Below are positions 12,462 through 26,233 of a stretch of DNA of 64,000 bases, one piece after another. The notes beneath the pieces were generated by a model that did no database searches, was not told where the DNA came from, and was given only the letters and a program-made list of their open reading frames with translations. The stretch spans positions 2,534,284 to 2,598,283 of the forward strand of contig NC_044924.1 of NCBI RefSeq assembly GCF_003576645.1, given 5' to 3'. This DNA is from Ipomoea triloba (taxonomy: Eukaryota; Streptophyta; Magnoliopsida; Solanales; Convolvulaceae). The position numbers were made by a program, and so were the translations under genes. Position 1 is the first letter of the stretch. Every line of letters begins with the position of its first letter.

Positions 12462-15348
12462 ATGGCGAGACGATCGTCTTCTTCTCGGATTATCTCGCCG
12501 CTCTCCGTCTTCTTCATCCCCCGAGGGGATATGCGCTTATACCTAATCGCTCTCATCTCCGTCGTCTCCGTCCTCCTGCACCACCTCGCCGTCGCCTCCG
12601 CCTCCGAGCCTCGCCACTTCGAGGGTTTCGACGCCGATGAAGTTGACGAGCTTCTCGATCAGAACGACGCTTCAATTTCCGATCTCGAGCTACCTCCTCC
12701 GCCGACCACTACTCTCTCCGTCTCTGACCCCGCCGAATCTCACCATGGTCCTCCCGTGTCCAATCCGGATACTCCGATCACGTCTCAGCCGTCATCCGAT
12801 CAGAAACCCTCGTCCTCGTCGACTTCCTTTGATTACTGGGACGAGGATGAATTCGAAGGGATTCCGCAGCACGTGCCGCCCGAATCTCCTGTAGTTACTG
12901 AAACTGTTACTTCTCCGGACTCAGATCCGAGTTTGGAAGCGGAAGCTGAATCGGAGCCGGCCGTCAAAATCGCCAAGCCGTTGTCGTCTTACACAGTGGA
13001 GATTGTGTGCGTTTCGTTTTTGATTGTGTTCGTTATTAATTATTTCACGGGGAAGAGAGAAAACGAGAATATTGCACTTGCTTGGGCCACTAAATTTGCT
13101 ACCAAGGACACGATATTCGATAAAAATTTCAGTTTATTGGGCGTCGGAGAGACCGATGACTCTCCGTTGTTGCTGAAAGAAGGGCAGAATGTGTTCAAAT
13201 TCTATGCAAGCGGCCGGAGATATTGCCAGGGACTGCTAGCTACTATGGAGCTTAAGAGCAGGCATGATTTGATCTCCAGGTTGTATAATATGGTGGTCCC
13301 TTGCAAGGACGAGATAACTTTCGAGGTGTATATGAATGATGATTCCATGGATCAGGTGGTGCTTGCTGTGGCAAGGAAGAAATTAGCCAAATCAATGCAG
13401 AAGGAGTTAAGGGATCTGCAGAGATTTGCTGGATTGATGGCACCTCCCAGTGGGAGGAAGTGGGTGACCGACGAGTTTACAGTGGTTTCTGAATCAAAGG
13501 AGGTGGCTGGGGATATGATTACCGAGGTTGTTCTTGAGCAGGTATGTTGCTGTTTAGTAAACATTTGTGTTGTGCTTTTATTGCCTTGATATTTTACTTA
13601 GACTTTGTGAATGTAGTGCATACTCTGTCTTGTCTTGAATTTAGGTAACAGTCTAAATTGCTTCATTGATTCTGTTATGATTTGAACATTTGAAGAATGG
13701 TTACCTTTAAATAGCATCTATTAACTTTATTTTACTGTCTTCTAATATATATATATATAGGGGAAGCTTTAGGATGACCGAGATATCTCTGCCATAGTTT
13801 GATGTCTTCTTGTTTGCATTTGGGCAGTAGACCTGCGGAAACGTCAGTCATGTGTCTATCACTTCTCTTCTAAATACTAGATGGTGTAGTGTATTCTTTC
13901 AATAGGAGCTGTGGGAGGGGATCGTTTTGCTTAGAAGCCTACGGTATCATTATAGGTAGATAATCAGTTAAAACAAAATTGAATACCTAAGTTACCTTAT
14001 TTGACTAAATTACTTATTGGCTTAGTCATATATTTGCACCATAAATACATAATTAATATATATAATATATTGTACTTTATGGGAAATTCTTACATTTTTT
14101 ACTCTTTACGTGGTTAGGCTTCCTTTTAGTTGGTGGGGAGGATCATTTTTGTAGATGATATGATGGGAACTTTGACATTTTTCGTTCACCATCTGATTTT
14201 GCTACTTGTATATCCAATACTACTATCTCAAATAACCAGAAAGTATAGTTGATTCTCTCTGAATGGTTGTGATTGCACCGTGAATGGCCTCAGTTGGGGA
14301 AAGGAGTATATGTAGACAGATATCCAACTAGGTGTTAAGATTATCAGGTCTGTGGGATTCCATTTCGAAATCATATTGAAGCATATAATTGAACAGTCTA
14401 ATATGTATGTCATGCTGAAGCCCTCAATACTGATCTGAGTTACCTCAATTTTAATTTTTTTTTATTGTTTCATTTTTAGTTTTGGCTAATGTTAAATTGG
14501 TTGTCCAGGGAATCTTTGGCATTCTGATGTTGGAACTGCATCTTTTTTTTTTTTTACCAAACTCCAGTTTGGGTGTAGTTTCCCTGAACCCTGTCAAGCT
14601 ACATTAGTTTGCTTGGCTGTGGCCTTCAGCCTTCTTGATGGCTTAAATTGAAATTGTATGTTGCAATAAAGGAACCATCATAAGAATAGATCAGAATCTT
14701 ATAAAGCACATCCTAAATGCAGTCATTCATCATAAGATGATATGGGGTTGGTTTATATTAGAAAGGCATTCCCAACACCAATGCTGCTTAATCGATGTTC
14801 TTTTATTGTACTTGTGCAGGTTTTTGGTGAAAAGGCATTTGAGAAATTTGGGAAGGGTTTCATCTCAATGCACTTCTCTGATCAGCATGTGGGCTCACAT
14901 AAGAAGATGTTGGTATTTAAGTTTGCTCTCCCCAATGCTAATAACATGGCTGACATGACTCGGCTGGTTGCTCTTATACCGTATTACATTGACTTGGTTG
15001 GAAAATACAAGCTGAGCCCACACGTGAGTTACACCAGAATAGAGTAAAAACTTTACCACGTTTCAAAATTTTAGATTGGCAACCCTATTATACTAAACTG
15101 CAATTTGTGCAATTCAGGCTCGTTCAAAAACAGATGCAACACGGACGAAGATTGCACAAGACTTGTATAAAGAACTTCAAAATGCTAGGCAAGAAGCTAT
15201 GCAAAGGAAGAAGGCTGAGCAGCGAAAGAAGCTGGAAGAGGCTGAAGCTAAGCTAAGCGCCGAGGCTCTTCGCAAGAAAGACGCTAAAGATCGCGCTCGT
15301 CAGCTGAAGAAGTCCATGCCAAAGATAAAGATGACCCGTGCTCATTAG
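12462..15348 (+). CDS. CCDC47 homologue, ER PAT-complex subunit (DUF1682)
   Basis: Three exons, 12462-13541, 14820-15023 and 15118-15348, all phase 0, giving 504 residues. The N-terminus contains a signal-peptide-like segment (MRLYLIALISVVSVLL, starting at residue 24). An acidic, Pro/Ser-rich lumenal region follows, then a membrane helix at about 177-196 (VEIVCVSFLIVFVINYF). After that comes the conserved cytosolic DUF1682 domain and a strongly basic coiled-coil tail (QRKKAEQRKKLEEAEAKL) ending in KIKMTRAH. Human CCDC47 works with Asterix as an intramembrane chaperone during multipass protein insertion and is also called calumin; the plant protein is inferred to act in the ER likewise. The ATG at 12462 is the first in frame; the ATG at 12531 would give a cleaner signal peptide. 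Intron 1 is 1.28 kb. Confidence 0.92.
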
Positions 15349-15963
15349 ATCTGGAGTTCCTTCCATATGGTGCATCTCTTAATTTACTATTTAAGTCATC
15401 TGTGTGATCTGTCATCAAAGTTCCACCATTTTGCCATGGGATTACTTCATCATTTAGGCCTAGAAGACCTGCTCTAATCTTAAATCTCAATGATTTTGTA
15501 CCCCTAGTTATATTTGCTAAAGGCAGTCTTGAACATTTGACAAACTTGGTAGCAAATAAACAGTTACAGGTCTGTTACCTTAACACTTCAATCGTCTTCC
15601 GGTAAACACTTGTCTAATTCTCTAATCCAAGCTGGCTATTCGACAAATGTAGTGTTAAATACGTGGTTTTGACAGTCGTAAAGCAATTAAATAAAATACT
15701 TGCTTGTTCATAAATACATGTCTGAAAAACCAATGCCCGCTAGACCGAAGCTTAAAATTATCATATATTCTTCTTTTTTTTTTTTTCGAAACTAAAACAA
15801 TTTTGGTATTATTGAAGAACACTATATCATTGAGTAAATGAATTTAGTTTTTCTTATTGCAAATGTTCATAATTAATTAGTACAACAGAAAAGTATAGAG
15901 AGGCTGTCTCTTATGAGTTATGACTTATGAGACAGCGCTACCCTTCCCCGTGGCCAGGATAAA
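15349..15963. other. Convergent 3' region
   Basis: The plus-strand CCDC47 homologue and the minus-strand EMB8 gene end facing each other, 615 bases apart. The sequence presumably contains both 3' UTRs. No separate element was seen. Confidence 0.6.
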
Positions 15964-18900
15964 TTATTTCCTCTGTAACAATCCTGAAAAGATGTTTCTT
16001 AACCTTTTCTTGAGCAGCAGTGGTAGTGCAGAGCCCAGAATTGGCAAAGTTAAAACAATTGCAACATAGGCAAGAAGCCATATTGACGCTTTACTATGCC
16101 TTGAAAGCTGATTTAAGCATTTCCTAACGGGAGGCAATGCAGCAGCGTCCTCGGCAACCTCAGCAGCCGCATTTGCATTTGCTTCTTGGGGCGTAATTAC
16201 ATCATTACATTCTGCAGCTGAAGAACCATCTCCAGCTTTGTCTTCTGCAACCGTTTGCTCGGACAGCTCGCAGCATCCTATATCACTTGGTGGCGGCTCA
16301 TTAGTAACAGCACGCACCATTCCATCATCCATCACGCTCACGTATGGAGCTTGATCAATTGAAGATGATTCAATTGGGTTGGTCATGGCAGTATCTTGCA
16401 TGCCTAGAAACATGATCGATAATATATTAATGTCTAGGATAGTGAGAGCATCATGGTCATAACTGCACATTTTCGATTCAAATAAACAACCGAGGAATTT
16501 CTATGGTGGCATATGTAACGGTGTAAAGATGAACCATGTGTTTTAGAATAATATAAATGGAGAAAGAAAGTACACCCATAGCACCATTATATACGATGCT
16601 ATAGAGTTTTTCAAAAATGGTAGCTTTTAATCTTTTCATGTTTTCATGCAATCAGCATTTGAATGTTCATGGGTATTAAGAAACTTGCATACAAAGGACA
16701 GACAGTATCACATAGGTAAAAAAAATGCAAGCAAATAGATGTAAATTTTAACACCTGCAGTTATAAAATCCATTAACACATGAAATAACAGAATATGTAT
16801 CTCCACACCTCTTTCCTTGATCAAAGGACTAGAGCTCAAAACTCTGAAGAATTCATCAACTGCCCTTACCCACCTGTACATTAGTTACATGTGTACAAGA
16901 AAATAATGAGAATCAATCAGTTAAGAAAGGGAAAGATGAATGAGAATATAAAATTTGGCAAAGCAAGTTTCGTAAAGGATGTTAAATTTCTATAGCAACA
17001 TGGTATTTAATCACATCATGATGTTTTAATTCATTATTATTTAATATCAGACATCGAAACAAAGTAGGTTATGCCATGGATTATTGCGATCATTTCTTAG
17101 ATTTGTCAAGTCTGCCTTGGCCAGATTCGTGTGATCATTCTTTTGGAGCCATCCAATTTTTAACAGCTTGGGAGAATTTGTCAAATTTTCAATAGTTAGA
17201 GGCCATTTCTTTCAATTTCCAATATAACAATTGACCCCCAACCAAAATATTTAAAATTAACACTAAATATGGTTCAAAACTTCAAATATCAGAAAAACCT
17301 AATCTTGAGGCAAGGAAAGTGGAATTTAATATTTTTGCTAATTAGCAGGACAGCAACACAGCTTACCAAACACTTGTTGTCAAAATAAAATATAAAAAAT
17401 AAAAAATAAATAAAAATAAAAAAAATAAAATAAAAAGCTTACCAAACACTTTTGGCAGTGAGACCTTCAAAATATGCCAAGTGTCCCCCGTGCTCTGTGG
17501 TAGCTAAAACAATGTTCTTATTTGCCCTGTAAAAATCTCCACTTCAGAACATTAAAAGGGATACATGTACTGGAACAATAGTCACCATAAAGGTAACAAA
17601 GTTGTGTAACACAAGCAATAGTGACATATGCATTTGATTTGATAATTATCCGAAACAGACAAAAGTCAAAGTTACATGTCCTTGTTTTTTGAATATGTAA
17701 ACTAATCATCAATCAACAGGCATCTAGTTTCGATTTGTTGAGTTTATCGTAAGTGTGACAAACTCAACTCAACTAATTTCAACCCTCCAGGGTTGGTATA
17801 CATGTACACTTCCTAACATTGATGTAAAGAACTGGTTACCTGAAAGAATTGGATATTAGACTACTATTTTATGAAGTCATTATTTTTCTTAATTAAATGT
17901 GCCATATGCCCATACCTGTTTTTCATGGTAAAGATTAAATATGCAGTTTTCTGAGTTCAATGAGAATCTATGTAAAGGACTAAATACCGGCACTCATCCC
18001 ATGGAATTGCTTCCCTTGTGCAGACTGGATCGTCCAAAGCACTAATGCAGAGAAGGGGAATCATAACATTTCCAACATAACCAGTACTGCTGCATCGCCT
18101 GTAATATGTATCTACAGTCTGCAGCAAGTAACAAATAATCATGCCTCAATAACAATTGATTTACAAGTTCTATTAAAGAAATTCAGAAACAATTAAAAGT
18201 ACCTCATATTTACCAAGAACACGAGTGGCATGGTTGTCAAAGTCTCGAACACTATTTGACTGCAAAGAGAGGGCAAGAAGATACTTCAGTAGAGCTAGCT
18301 AATTCATATAATAGGCATCATCATCTCATGGACAGATGTTCCGTAGTTATCATGGCCTTCGTATGTAAAACACAAAGAAGAAAATTACATAATAGAGTTC
18401 TCAACTGTTGCCACTACAAAATTTAATGAAGCACTCTTTTAAATTCATTCAGGCAAAGTGAGAAATAAAGTAAATCCAAATAAGTTATAGAATTTCTAAT
18501 CTACCTAATAAGTCCAAGGATATAGGTTAGAATATAAGTAAGCTTTAGTAGCCACTGGTGAAATGTGTGTTGATACACATTAGCATTTTGCACTTGCACT
18601 TCAACCCCTTATTTTACAAAGAATTGATTTTTGCAGCCGAAAGTTTTTTCACGCATCTAATGCTCTAGCAATCAAGGAATTTCAAAACATTTTGTATGTG
18701 ACTTATGTGCCTTAATGGAGAGCACTAAAAGACAAAGCAATAGCAGGAACTTAGCATAAATTACCTTTGTAATGCCTTCCCAATTTACAAGACGAGACAT
18801 GATAGACTCATGCCTGCAAAATCCAGAGTTAAATGGTGTAAACCAAACCGAAAATATGAACAAAGGCCAATCCAAAAAAAAAAAAATTAAAACTAAAAAA

Positions 18901-21900
18901 TTGATTTCCATAAGTAACACAAGCTGACATACATCTAGTGAAACCAAATCTAGAGAGAAATCAGAATTGAGTTTCGTTGACCAATTGAAATAAGAAAGAA
19001 GGTTGCAGAGACTTACAGCTGAGCATAACCTTTTAAGCCAATTGTAAGAGCTTTGTCATAGAATCTCTGGATAAGCCTGCGGTTAATAAACCTGTCACAT
19101 ATCTGGAAAAGGTAAAAACGTTTGTTTAATTTTGTTAAAAGAAAACAAAATAAACATATCCAAACACAACCAATCTAGCCCCAGGAGGCTTTTGAGGAAT
19201 AATAAACATTATGGTCACATTCACAATTCTGATTTGATGTGGCTAGGTAACTGATTTTTTTGGGTTGTGAAGTGGCTATAGCTTTATCAAGATTGAAAAA
19301 ATTATGGTGGAAGAGGAAGAAGAAAGGACAGGAAGATAAGATGTGTCACACCATCATTATCCCATTATACATCTAGAAGCAAACTATCCCCTGTTAATCT
19401 GTTATAGAGTGGCACAAATCTTCAAATTAAAATAACCATTCAAAAGAGTAAATAACTAAACCAAACCCAAGGATTGACCTAAAGAAATGGATAGTAGCAT
19501 CCCCAACAGGTTAAGAGGCCAATACCCAAGTAAATAGATATAGATAATCAGAGGTACATCTAGAAGCCACTAGTGCACCTCCATCTAACTAGAAACTAAC
19601 CAAAAGGTCCCATGGAGAACAGATAGCTGCTGCTCCAGCAATGGGAGTATTGACCCCATCCTCACCAAGATATTTCACCTGAAAACATAAAAATCCCAGC
19701 TATTAAAATAATGCTACACTGAAATCAGAAGATAAACTGATCTATTCCTATATATTAAAGGTGGGAAATGGGCAGCTCGGGTGATTTTTGGGGCTGGTCA
19801 TAACAGGTTAATATAAAAACTAGGCAGGTTCATAAACTGCTAAAACTCTACACGATGACAAAGAGGCAGGCCATAACTGGTTAGGAATGGTTTAATAAAC
19901 AGGTTAGACCGTTTGAATGTTTGACCCAGTCTCATGGTATTAAATACGAGTCCAAAATGCAACAAAGTAATTTACTTCTGCAACTCCATGCTAATTAGAA
20001 CTCCAACAAACGAATTACCTCAACAATTGTAATAGCAGAAATTGCAAGTGAAAGAACTTCTCCATTGACTATTTTACAAAACTAATACACAATTGAATCA
20101 AGAAAATTCCAAAACCTTGACCCAAGAAATCTAATACTGAAATTATTTTACTTTAGAAAAACCCTCCTAGATAATTCAACTTAACTGTATGCAACCAATG
20201 AGAATGAAAAGAAAATATAACCAAATAAGAAATAAGAAATAATAAATAAGAAATTAAAACAAAAACAAAAAACCCAAAATTTAGAAAACCAATGTCAAGC
20301 AAAATACAAATAGAATTTTTTTTGACAAACCTCTTTTAGAGAAAAAGATTAATTCAAAATAGAAATTGATAAGAGGATTTATGAATGCTTAAGAAGAGGG
20401 ATCCAAGGACAAGAAATCAAGTGGCCGAGATGATGAATTTAACGAGAAGAAATTCTGGTTGTATTTTGCATTTGCAAGAAGCATAGAAGAACATGATAAA
20501 GTCTAGATTGAGAAGAATGGGACTTGTGCAACCCGCAGTCATAAATAGTGCAAAACTGTTTTTCTGCAGGTTAAAGATAAAAACTGCACAATACATAAAA
20601 GTAGTGGGGAGATCATGTCATGATGGGATGAAATTGCCACCTATACTATGCAGGTAAGAGAGAAAGATTTGGCACAGCATTCCAATCTAAACTCCTGGAA
20701 TTTCAAAAACATCTTAAGCTGATATTGTATTTTCTGCTCAATTTGAAACAGCAATAACCCTTTTGTTAGTAGTATTTTTCTATGCTGTGCATATCTTTTA
20801 CCGCATAATAGCATATAGTATCCACAAGGAAACAGATGCACATTGAATCAATGGCATACACTCAAATCTTGTATGGTGAAGGTTAACGAAAGGGTACTTT
20901 TGAATTGCTGCAAGTAAGAAACTGAGTGCAGAGAAAAGTGAACTTAACAATATGTTGTTTAAGGAGCCATATGCATCTATTTGAACTTTTATTCAGAAAA
21001 AAAGGATTTAGCTATGTTTTTTGGAATTAATTTTCACCAAAATTGCTTTAATCATGAAATTGATGCCAATATATAAGAAAGATTAGACTAGCTCCCTTTT
21101 CAATCACTAGGATAAATACTTCTCTGTAGTTTGGAGACATATTTTAAAATTCCAAAAAAAAAAAAGAAAAGAGAAGCAGACTTGATATTCTCACCAGAAC
21201 ATTAGCACCAATACTTGTCCCCACAGAAAATAGAGGAGCTTCAGGATATTGGGTATGAAGATGATCAATGACTTTACGGATGTCCTCCGTCCATCCAGCA
21301 TTATAAAAGCGTTCAGACTACAGAAGCATAATAATTAGGAGTCACTTTCACTAAATCTAATGCATGCTAGAGAAAGGCATACTTACAGTTATAGATACAC
21401 CCCCAAGGCCACGATGATTGTAGACTACAACTCTCCAACCTTGTCTAGCCATCTTGAAAACAAGATGTTTCACATACTGTTTAAATAATAAATTTCAGAA
21501 CTAAGCAATATAAATGATATAGAAATAGAAAGTCATAACATAAAAAATAAAAAATAAAAAATAAAAAATACAATCTAAGGAATATTTCTTTCATTCAACT
21601 ATGAGTAGAGATGACTAAATTTTTGAAAATGCAATGTGAAAAAGGAATTACAAGCTATATATGTTCAATTGTTCAAATACACACCACAAATAGAGTGAGA
21701 AGAGGGAAGTTCACGGAATAACTAGTTTTTGATGGACAAGAATCAATTGTCATAAAGACGCAACATATTACATTGTCAAGAATTATTAGTTTGTAAGGAT
21801 CAATTAAGGGACTCCAAAATAAGATGAAAGAAGCTTACAGCAGAATCAGAGTCACTTGTTAAGCCAGGTACCACTATCAGGATTGGGCTTTTATCATTGC

Positions 21901-24010
21901 TGTAAACTCCATCGCAATTTTTTATATATGATGACCTAACTAAAAAGCACAAGGAGAAAACACAAAAGATTATTCTCCTATATTTATACAATAAAATTCA
22001 TCATATGATGTCAATTACAAATCATTTGTAGCAGTTATCCAGTAAAAAAAGTAAATGATGACAAATGAGCAAGCACATAATAACACCACCTTTGAAGAAA
22101 GGAGATAATAAGATGATTAAGTACTAACACTGTCACAAACAGGGAAAATCAAACTTTTAAGTTTTCTCAATTGTAAGTAGATAGGTCAAACAAGGCCCAA
22201 TACATCCGTATTATAAAGTATTTATTTGGTAATTTGGGCTATAGAACAAAATATATTGTAGAAAGTGTTATAGCACTTGTACATGCACTTCTACAGAAAA
22301 AGAACATCATTGTAATTAAATACCCCAACTCCTAATGATGGGTAATTAAGGTCTTATGGACCTTCAGACTTCACTTGGTTTGAATGGTCTGTCAGTAAAG
22401 TAGTAGTGTGCAGTAGTGTTGTGTAGTATATTAGTGTTATAGGCAGCAGTAAAGTTAGCAGAAAAGTGCAGCAGCAAAATTAGACTTGGGCAGCAGGCCA
22501 GCAGCAATGTTAGCAGAAAAGTGCAACAGCAAAGTTAGACTTTGGCAGCAGCAAAGTTAGGCAGCAGAAAAGTGTAGTTAGGCAGCATAAAAATAGTGCA
22601 GAATTTGAGGAAGCTTGTCTTCTCTCATGTATATATAAAGATGTATCAGCTAGCTAATGTAGAGACAGAAATAGAGAACACAGAAATATAAGTCTTTTAG
22701 CTACTGCCCACACTTAAGCTTTTCTCCCCATTTTAGTTATTAACATGGTCTACTATTTTGATGACTAAGGCTTACAGGGGAAAATTTTGATTAGCTTGGT
22801 TGGTTATCAGTTATCACTCTCTACTAACAACTATTATTTGTTAGTTCAAGTTACCACAAGGGTAAGTGCAATGTGCAAAGCACTAAGGCTTCAGACTTCA
22901 TTTGGTTTGGAAGGGTAACCCTATAAACAAATCGTCAACTATACTGAGCCAAGAAAAGAAAACCACATTCTTAACAGCCTCAAACATGGAGAGTAGGGAT
23001 TAACTTGGTTGGTTTTCACTCTCAACTAACAACTTTTATTTGTGAGATCACGTTACCACAAGGGTAAGCGCAAAGCACAACGGTTCCTCCTCTACCTAGC
23101 CTCAAAAAAATTTATGATCAACCATGGGACAGTTTCCCACATTTAGAATATTACATAAATGGACCAGTATGCCTTTTATCTTTTTAATCAACAAGAAGAT
23201 TCTAGCAAACATTACAAAGTTAATTCCGGACACATGAAACCGAGAAAATTGCATTACCATCCTCAATGGTCAGCCAATCCAATGCTATAGTTCCACCATC
23301 AGGTGTATGAAATATCTTTCTGGTGGCAACAACATATCAGCAAAAAATTCTGAATCAATAATAATAGTAGTAGTAAAGATATAAAAATAAAAATAATAAT
23401 AAATAAATACATAAATAATAAAGTCAGCTACATTTCACCTTCTATAGTTACAGACTGGAGGCATCCCAAAGAAATGTAAGAAGGTAGTCTGTAAATGCGG
23501 ACTACACAACCATGGAGTAGACGAATACCTGCAAGTAACCTCACAACAACAACACGGTGATAACGTGCAACCTTTGCATTTAAATTCCCCGCGATATATG
23601 CAGTGGAAAATTAACTGATTCTAGCCAAACAACAAATAAATAAACAGTACATCACAAATACACGGATCAAAACATAGCAGATGAAGAAACTAATGAAAGT
23701 ATACCGAACTAACAAACAAACAAAAAAAGTACATCACAAGTGCAGGACATATTTACCTGCCATGAAGAATTCTACACTTGGAAACAACTTCCTGATAGAG
23801 CTGAGAGCAAGGGCTGAAGGTCAAGGACACATGCTGACCTCTAAATCCGGCGAGAAAATCTCGGAAGAAATGGATTTCGATGAAATAATAGAGAAAGAAG
23901 ATAAGGATGAAGAGAAAAGCAAATAGATAGTGAGATATGGGAATCAACGAAGCCGCTCTGAGCAAAAGCTCGTACGGCGGATGAGAAACTGAGTCTAAGC
24001 AACCGTCCAT
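15964..24010 (-). CDS. EMB8-type alpha/beta hydrolase (YheT-like)
   Basis: Fourteen exons: 23757-24010, 23439-23528, 23258-23319, 21839-21939, 21387-21476, 21195-21317, 19601-19678, 19017-19102, 18765-18813, 18203-18259, 17988-18118, 17443-17526, 16809-16873 and 15964-16403. Together they encode 569 residues with every phase intact. The protein belongs to the embryogenesis-associated EMB8/YheT hydrolase family. A hydrophobic N-terminal helix (about 23-45) is followed by PWLCSPHLQT, DGGTIALDW and VVPGLTSDSDSAY. The nucleophile elbow is GTSIG (Ser234), the acid is probably Asp359/360 in ALDDPVC, and the histidine lies in TEHGGHLAYF (His386/389). The C-terminal region is Ala/acid-rich and ends with a second hydrophobic segment and a basic tail. 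The substrate is unknown for the family. An in-frame extension upstream of 24010 has no ATG that I verified. Confidence 0.93.
22364..23093. repeat. Diverged direct repeats and GCAGCAG/AAAGTTAG-rich stretch in EMB8 intron 3
   Basis: About 100 bases at 22791-22890 recur in diverged form at 22998-23090 (shared core TTGGTTGG, ACAAC, TACCACAAGGGTAAG). A phrase CTTCAGACTTCA(C/T)TTGGTTTG occurs at about 22362 and about 22889. Between them (22440-22600) an imperfect array of GCAGCAG, AAAGTTAG and AGAAAAGTG motifs occurs. This looks like an old inserted repeat, but I could not define its ends. Confidence 0.6.
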
Positions 24011-26233
24011 GGATGTCGTCCGCCGCGATGCGGTGGCGCCGGGAGTGTGGGGACGAGTATGCACTGTGTAGACCAATCAGAAGCCCGTTTTATATGGTCG
24101 GAGCCGTTCCGAAATCAACACGTGAGCGCTTGAAATTTATTTGAGGCAAATAGGCAATATTCTAGAATTCGTCGTGATTTGGAAATCATTTTCATTTCCA
24201 TTTTTTGTGAAGACTTTTTTTTTTTTTTTTTGAATAAGATATATACCAACTACTGTATAAAATAAGTATGTTTTACTCCTATACTTCGTCTAGTAATTAT
24301 AAATTTATAAATAAATTAAAAGTTAGTAGTACTCATAAAATAAAATAAGTGATTGTAAATTTATGAGTAGTCAATTAAATTGACTATAAAGTAAGTTCAT
24401 TTTACTCATATAGTACATTTGAGTAACAAGTGTGAGTTGTGAGTAAATTTAAATCATTTAAATAATGAAATTTTGATGGTGAATATCAATTTTAAAAAGT
24501 TATATAGTAGTTTAAAATTTTATTTATATTTGAGTATTTTGTATATGAGTTAATAATGTTAAGTTTCTACTATTGATGCTTTTACTTATAATGTGTATCG
24601 ATAAAATAACAATATATAAAGATTACTTGAGAGTTGTACAATCTTTTTTAACATATGATTAGTGATATCATTTTACATTTGTTTTGTAAGAAGTTGTGAA
24701 GTAGTCCCTCCGTCTCACTTGATGCTTTTAGTTCAGTTAATGAAATTTGATTAAAGTTAGTTACAATTCAAATTTACATAATATTAAGTTTATAATTAAC
24801 ATATACAATTTAAATATTTAGATTTTTTTTAGGCCGCCCCCGCTCAAGGCGGACATTAAGTAACCCTTCTTAGCCTATCACCACTGGCATCGGTCAAAAG
24901 GAGCCCAAAAATGTCTTCAGGTGGGGCATCTAAGATTGTTGTACCCAAATCATTTACCTTACAAAGATTTGTAAGAAAATCAACACATTTATTGACATCC
25001 CTCATCAAATGTGTGAACTTCACATCTTAAAAGCATGTAGCTAAATACATACAATTAGAAATAAGGGTAATGATAAAGTTATTAATATCGTAGTTCTAAC
25101 TCATCACCTTAGTCACCACTTCCGAGTCCAGTTCCCAAATAATCATGGGAACCCCCTTTGCTTACCAAGTCGCAAACCCTCATTTAGGCCCCATAACTCG
25201 ATAATGAAACTATCCATACTCCCAATGTTGACAACAAATCCCACAATTCAACTTCCTTTGAAGTCGCATACCAACACACCCACTCCGACTCAGTTCATCA
25301 TGCCTTTCATAGCTCCATATTGCGTTTCACCCACCTTTTTCTTTAAGGAGACATGCCAATCCACATGCCCCTACCTCCATGCCTTGTATTTCTTTCAACA
25401 AGGAGCCTCATAGCTTCCTTAGCCAGCATAGCCGCCATATCAATCACCTCCTTGATATTTTTAATTATACCATTAAACATCCTACGTATTCTGATTCCTG
25501 AGCCTTCCATAACCACCATACAGTATAGGAGAATTTGATGCCACGTATCATCTCGTCATTGATCCATTCATTATTGGAGCAGTTTATTTTGACCTAGGAA
25601 GAAAACATCATATATATACTGAAGCTAAAAGATGGCGAACTTCATATCCACCGCCAGTAGTAACGCACCACTTTGTAGCTCCGAAAAGGTGCTACATCTT
25701 TCCTCCTCCTCCTCCCCATACATTAGATAATCAACGTCATTCGTCAAGTGTCTCTTGTGTGCGTCTCTCTGCATTATTTAGGATATTTCTCTTGAATACG
25801 ACTATACGAGCCAGATGAAAATCTTCACATTTTCCATACAGTTAATATTTCAGACACATGTACTGTGTAATCATCCTCCCATTTATAACTACATGCAATC
25901 AAATTAAAGGCAGAGCAAATCATATAAAAATTTTGAGAATCAAATCCCATTTTTTTTGAAAATAAAGTAATTAAGAGTTTAATCACATTAGTCTTATGAA
26001 TTTTGAGAATTTATTTTACACTTACCATTATAAAAATCATAAATCAAAATGTTTGATTAGTTTTACTGGTAAGGAAGTAAATAAGTTATATAGTGTAATT
26101 TTTTTTTTAATTTTGTAAAAAAAAAAAAAAAAAAAAACTTTTCATTTAGCGAACAAGTGTTTTTGTTTTGCCGCCAACTTCCCAAACTTTTGCCGTTCCA
26201 AACAGCGGCTCCGTAAATGACGAGTTGACCACC
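24011..26233. other. Divergent intergenic region, EMB8 and WTF9
   Basis: This region holds the EMB8 upstream sequence, AT-rich DNA, a single Stowaway-like end (AGTCCCTCCGTCTCACTTGATG, about 24711) without a partner, the LINE RNase H relic described separately, and a long oligo-A run just before WTF9. No intact gene. Confidence 0.55.
24850..25550 (-). mobile_element. Degenerate LINE (L1-type) RNase H fragment
   Basis: Minus-strand conceptual translation gives KEVIDMAAMLAKEAM, then ELWGLNEGLRLGKQRGFP and, after an in-frame stop/frameshift, WELDSEVVTKVMS. Further on come VKFTHLMRDVNKCVDFL, DAPPEDIFGLLLTDASGD and a terminal stop. These match the order expected of the RNase H-like C-terminus of plant LINE polyproteins (…ELWG…ELDS…R.aN..aD.la…pP…L..D..G). 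Several stops and frameshifts show it is dead. No reverse-transcriptase part is visible in the window, so only a 3' fragment inserted or survived. Confidence 0.72.

Noticed and set aside
22440..22600. CRISPR-like or coding repeat array in EMB8 intron 3
   Set aside because: Repeats are irregular, without spacers of uniform length, and the host is a plant; no open frame spans them.
24709..24735. Stowaway MITE end (CCCTCCGTCTCACTT)
   Set aside because: Only one end is present; the partner terminus could not be found, so no complete element is called.
26168..26233. Upstream extension of WTF9
   Set aside because: The frame is open but begins with TTG; the ATG at 26234 has a good context and a proper mitochondrial presequence follows it.
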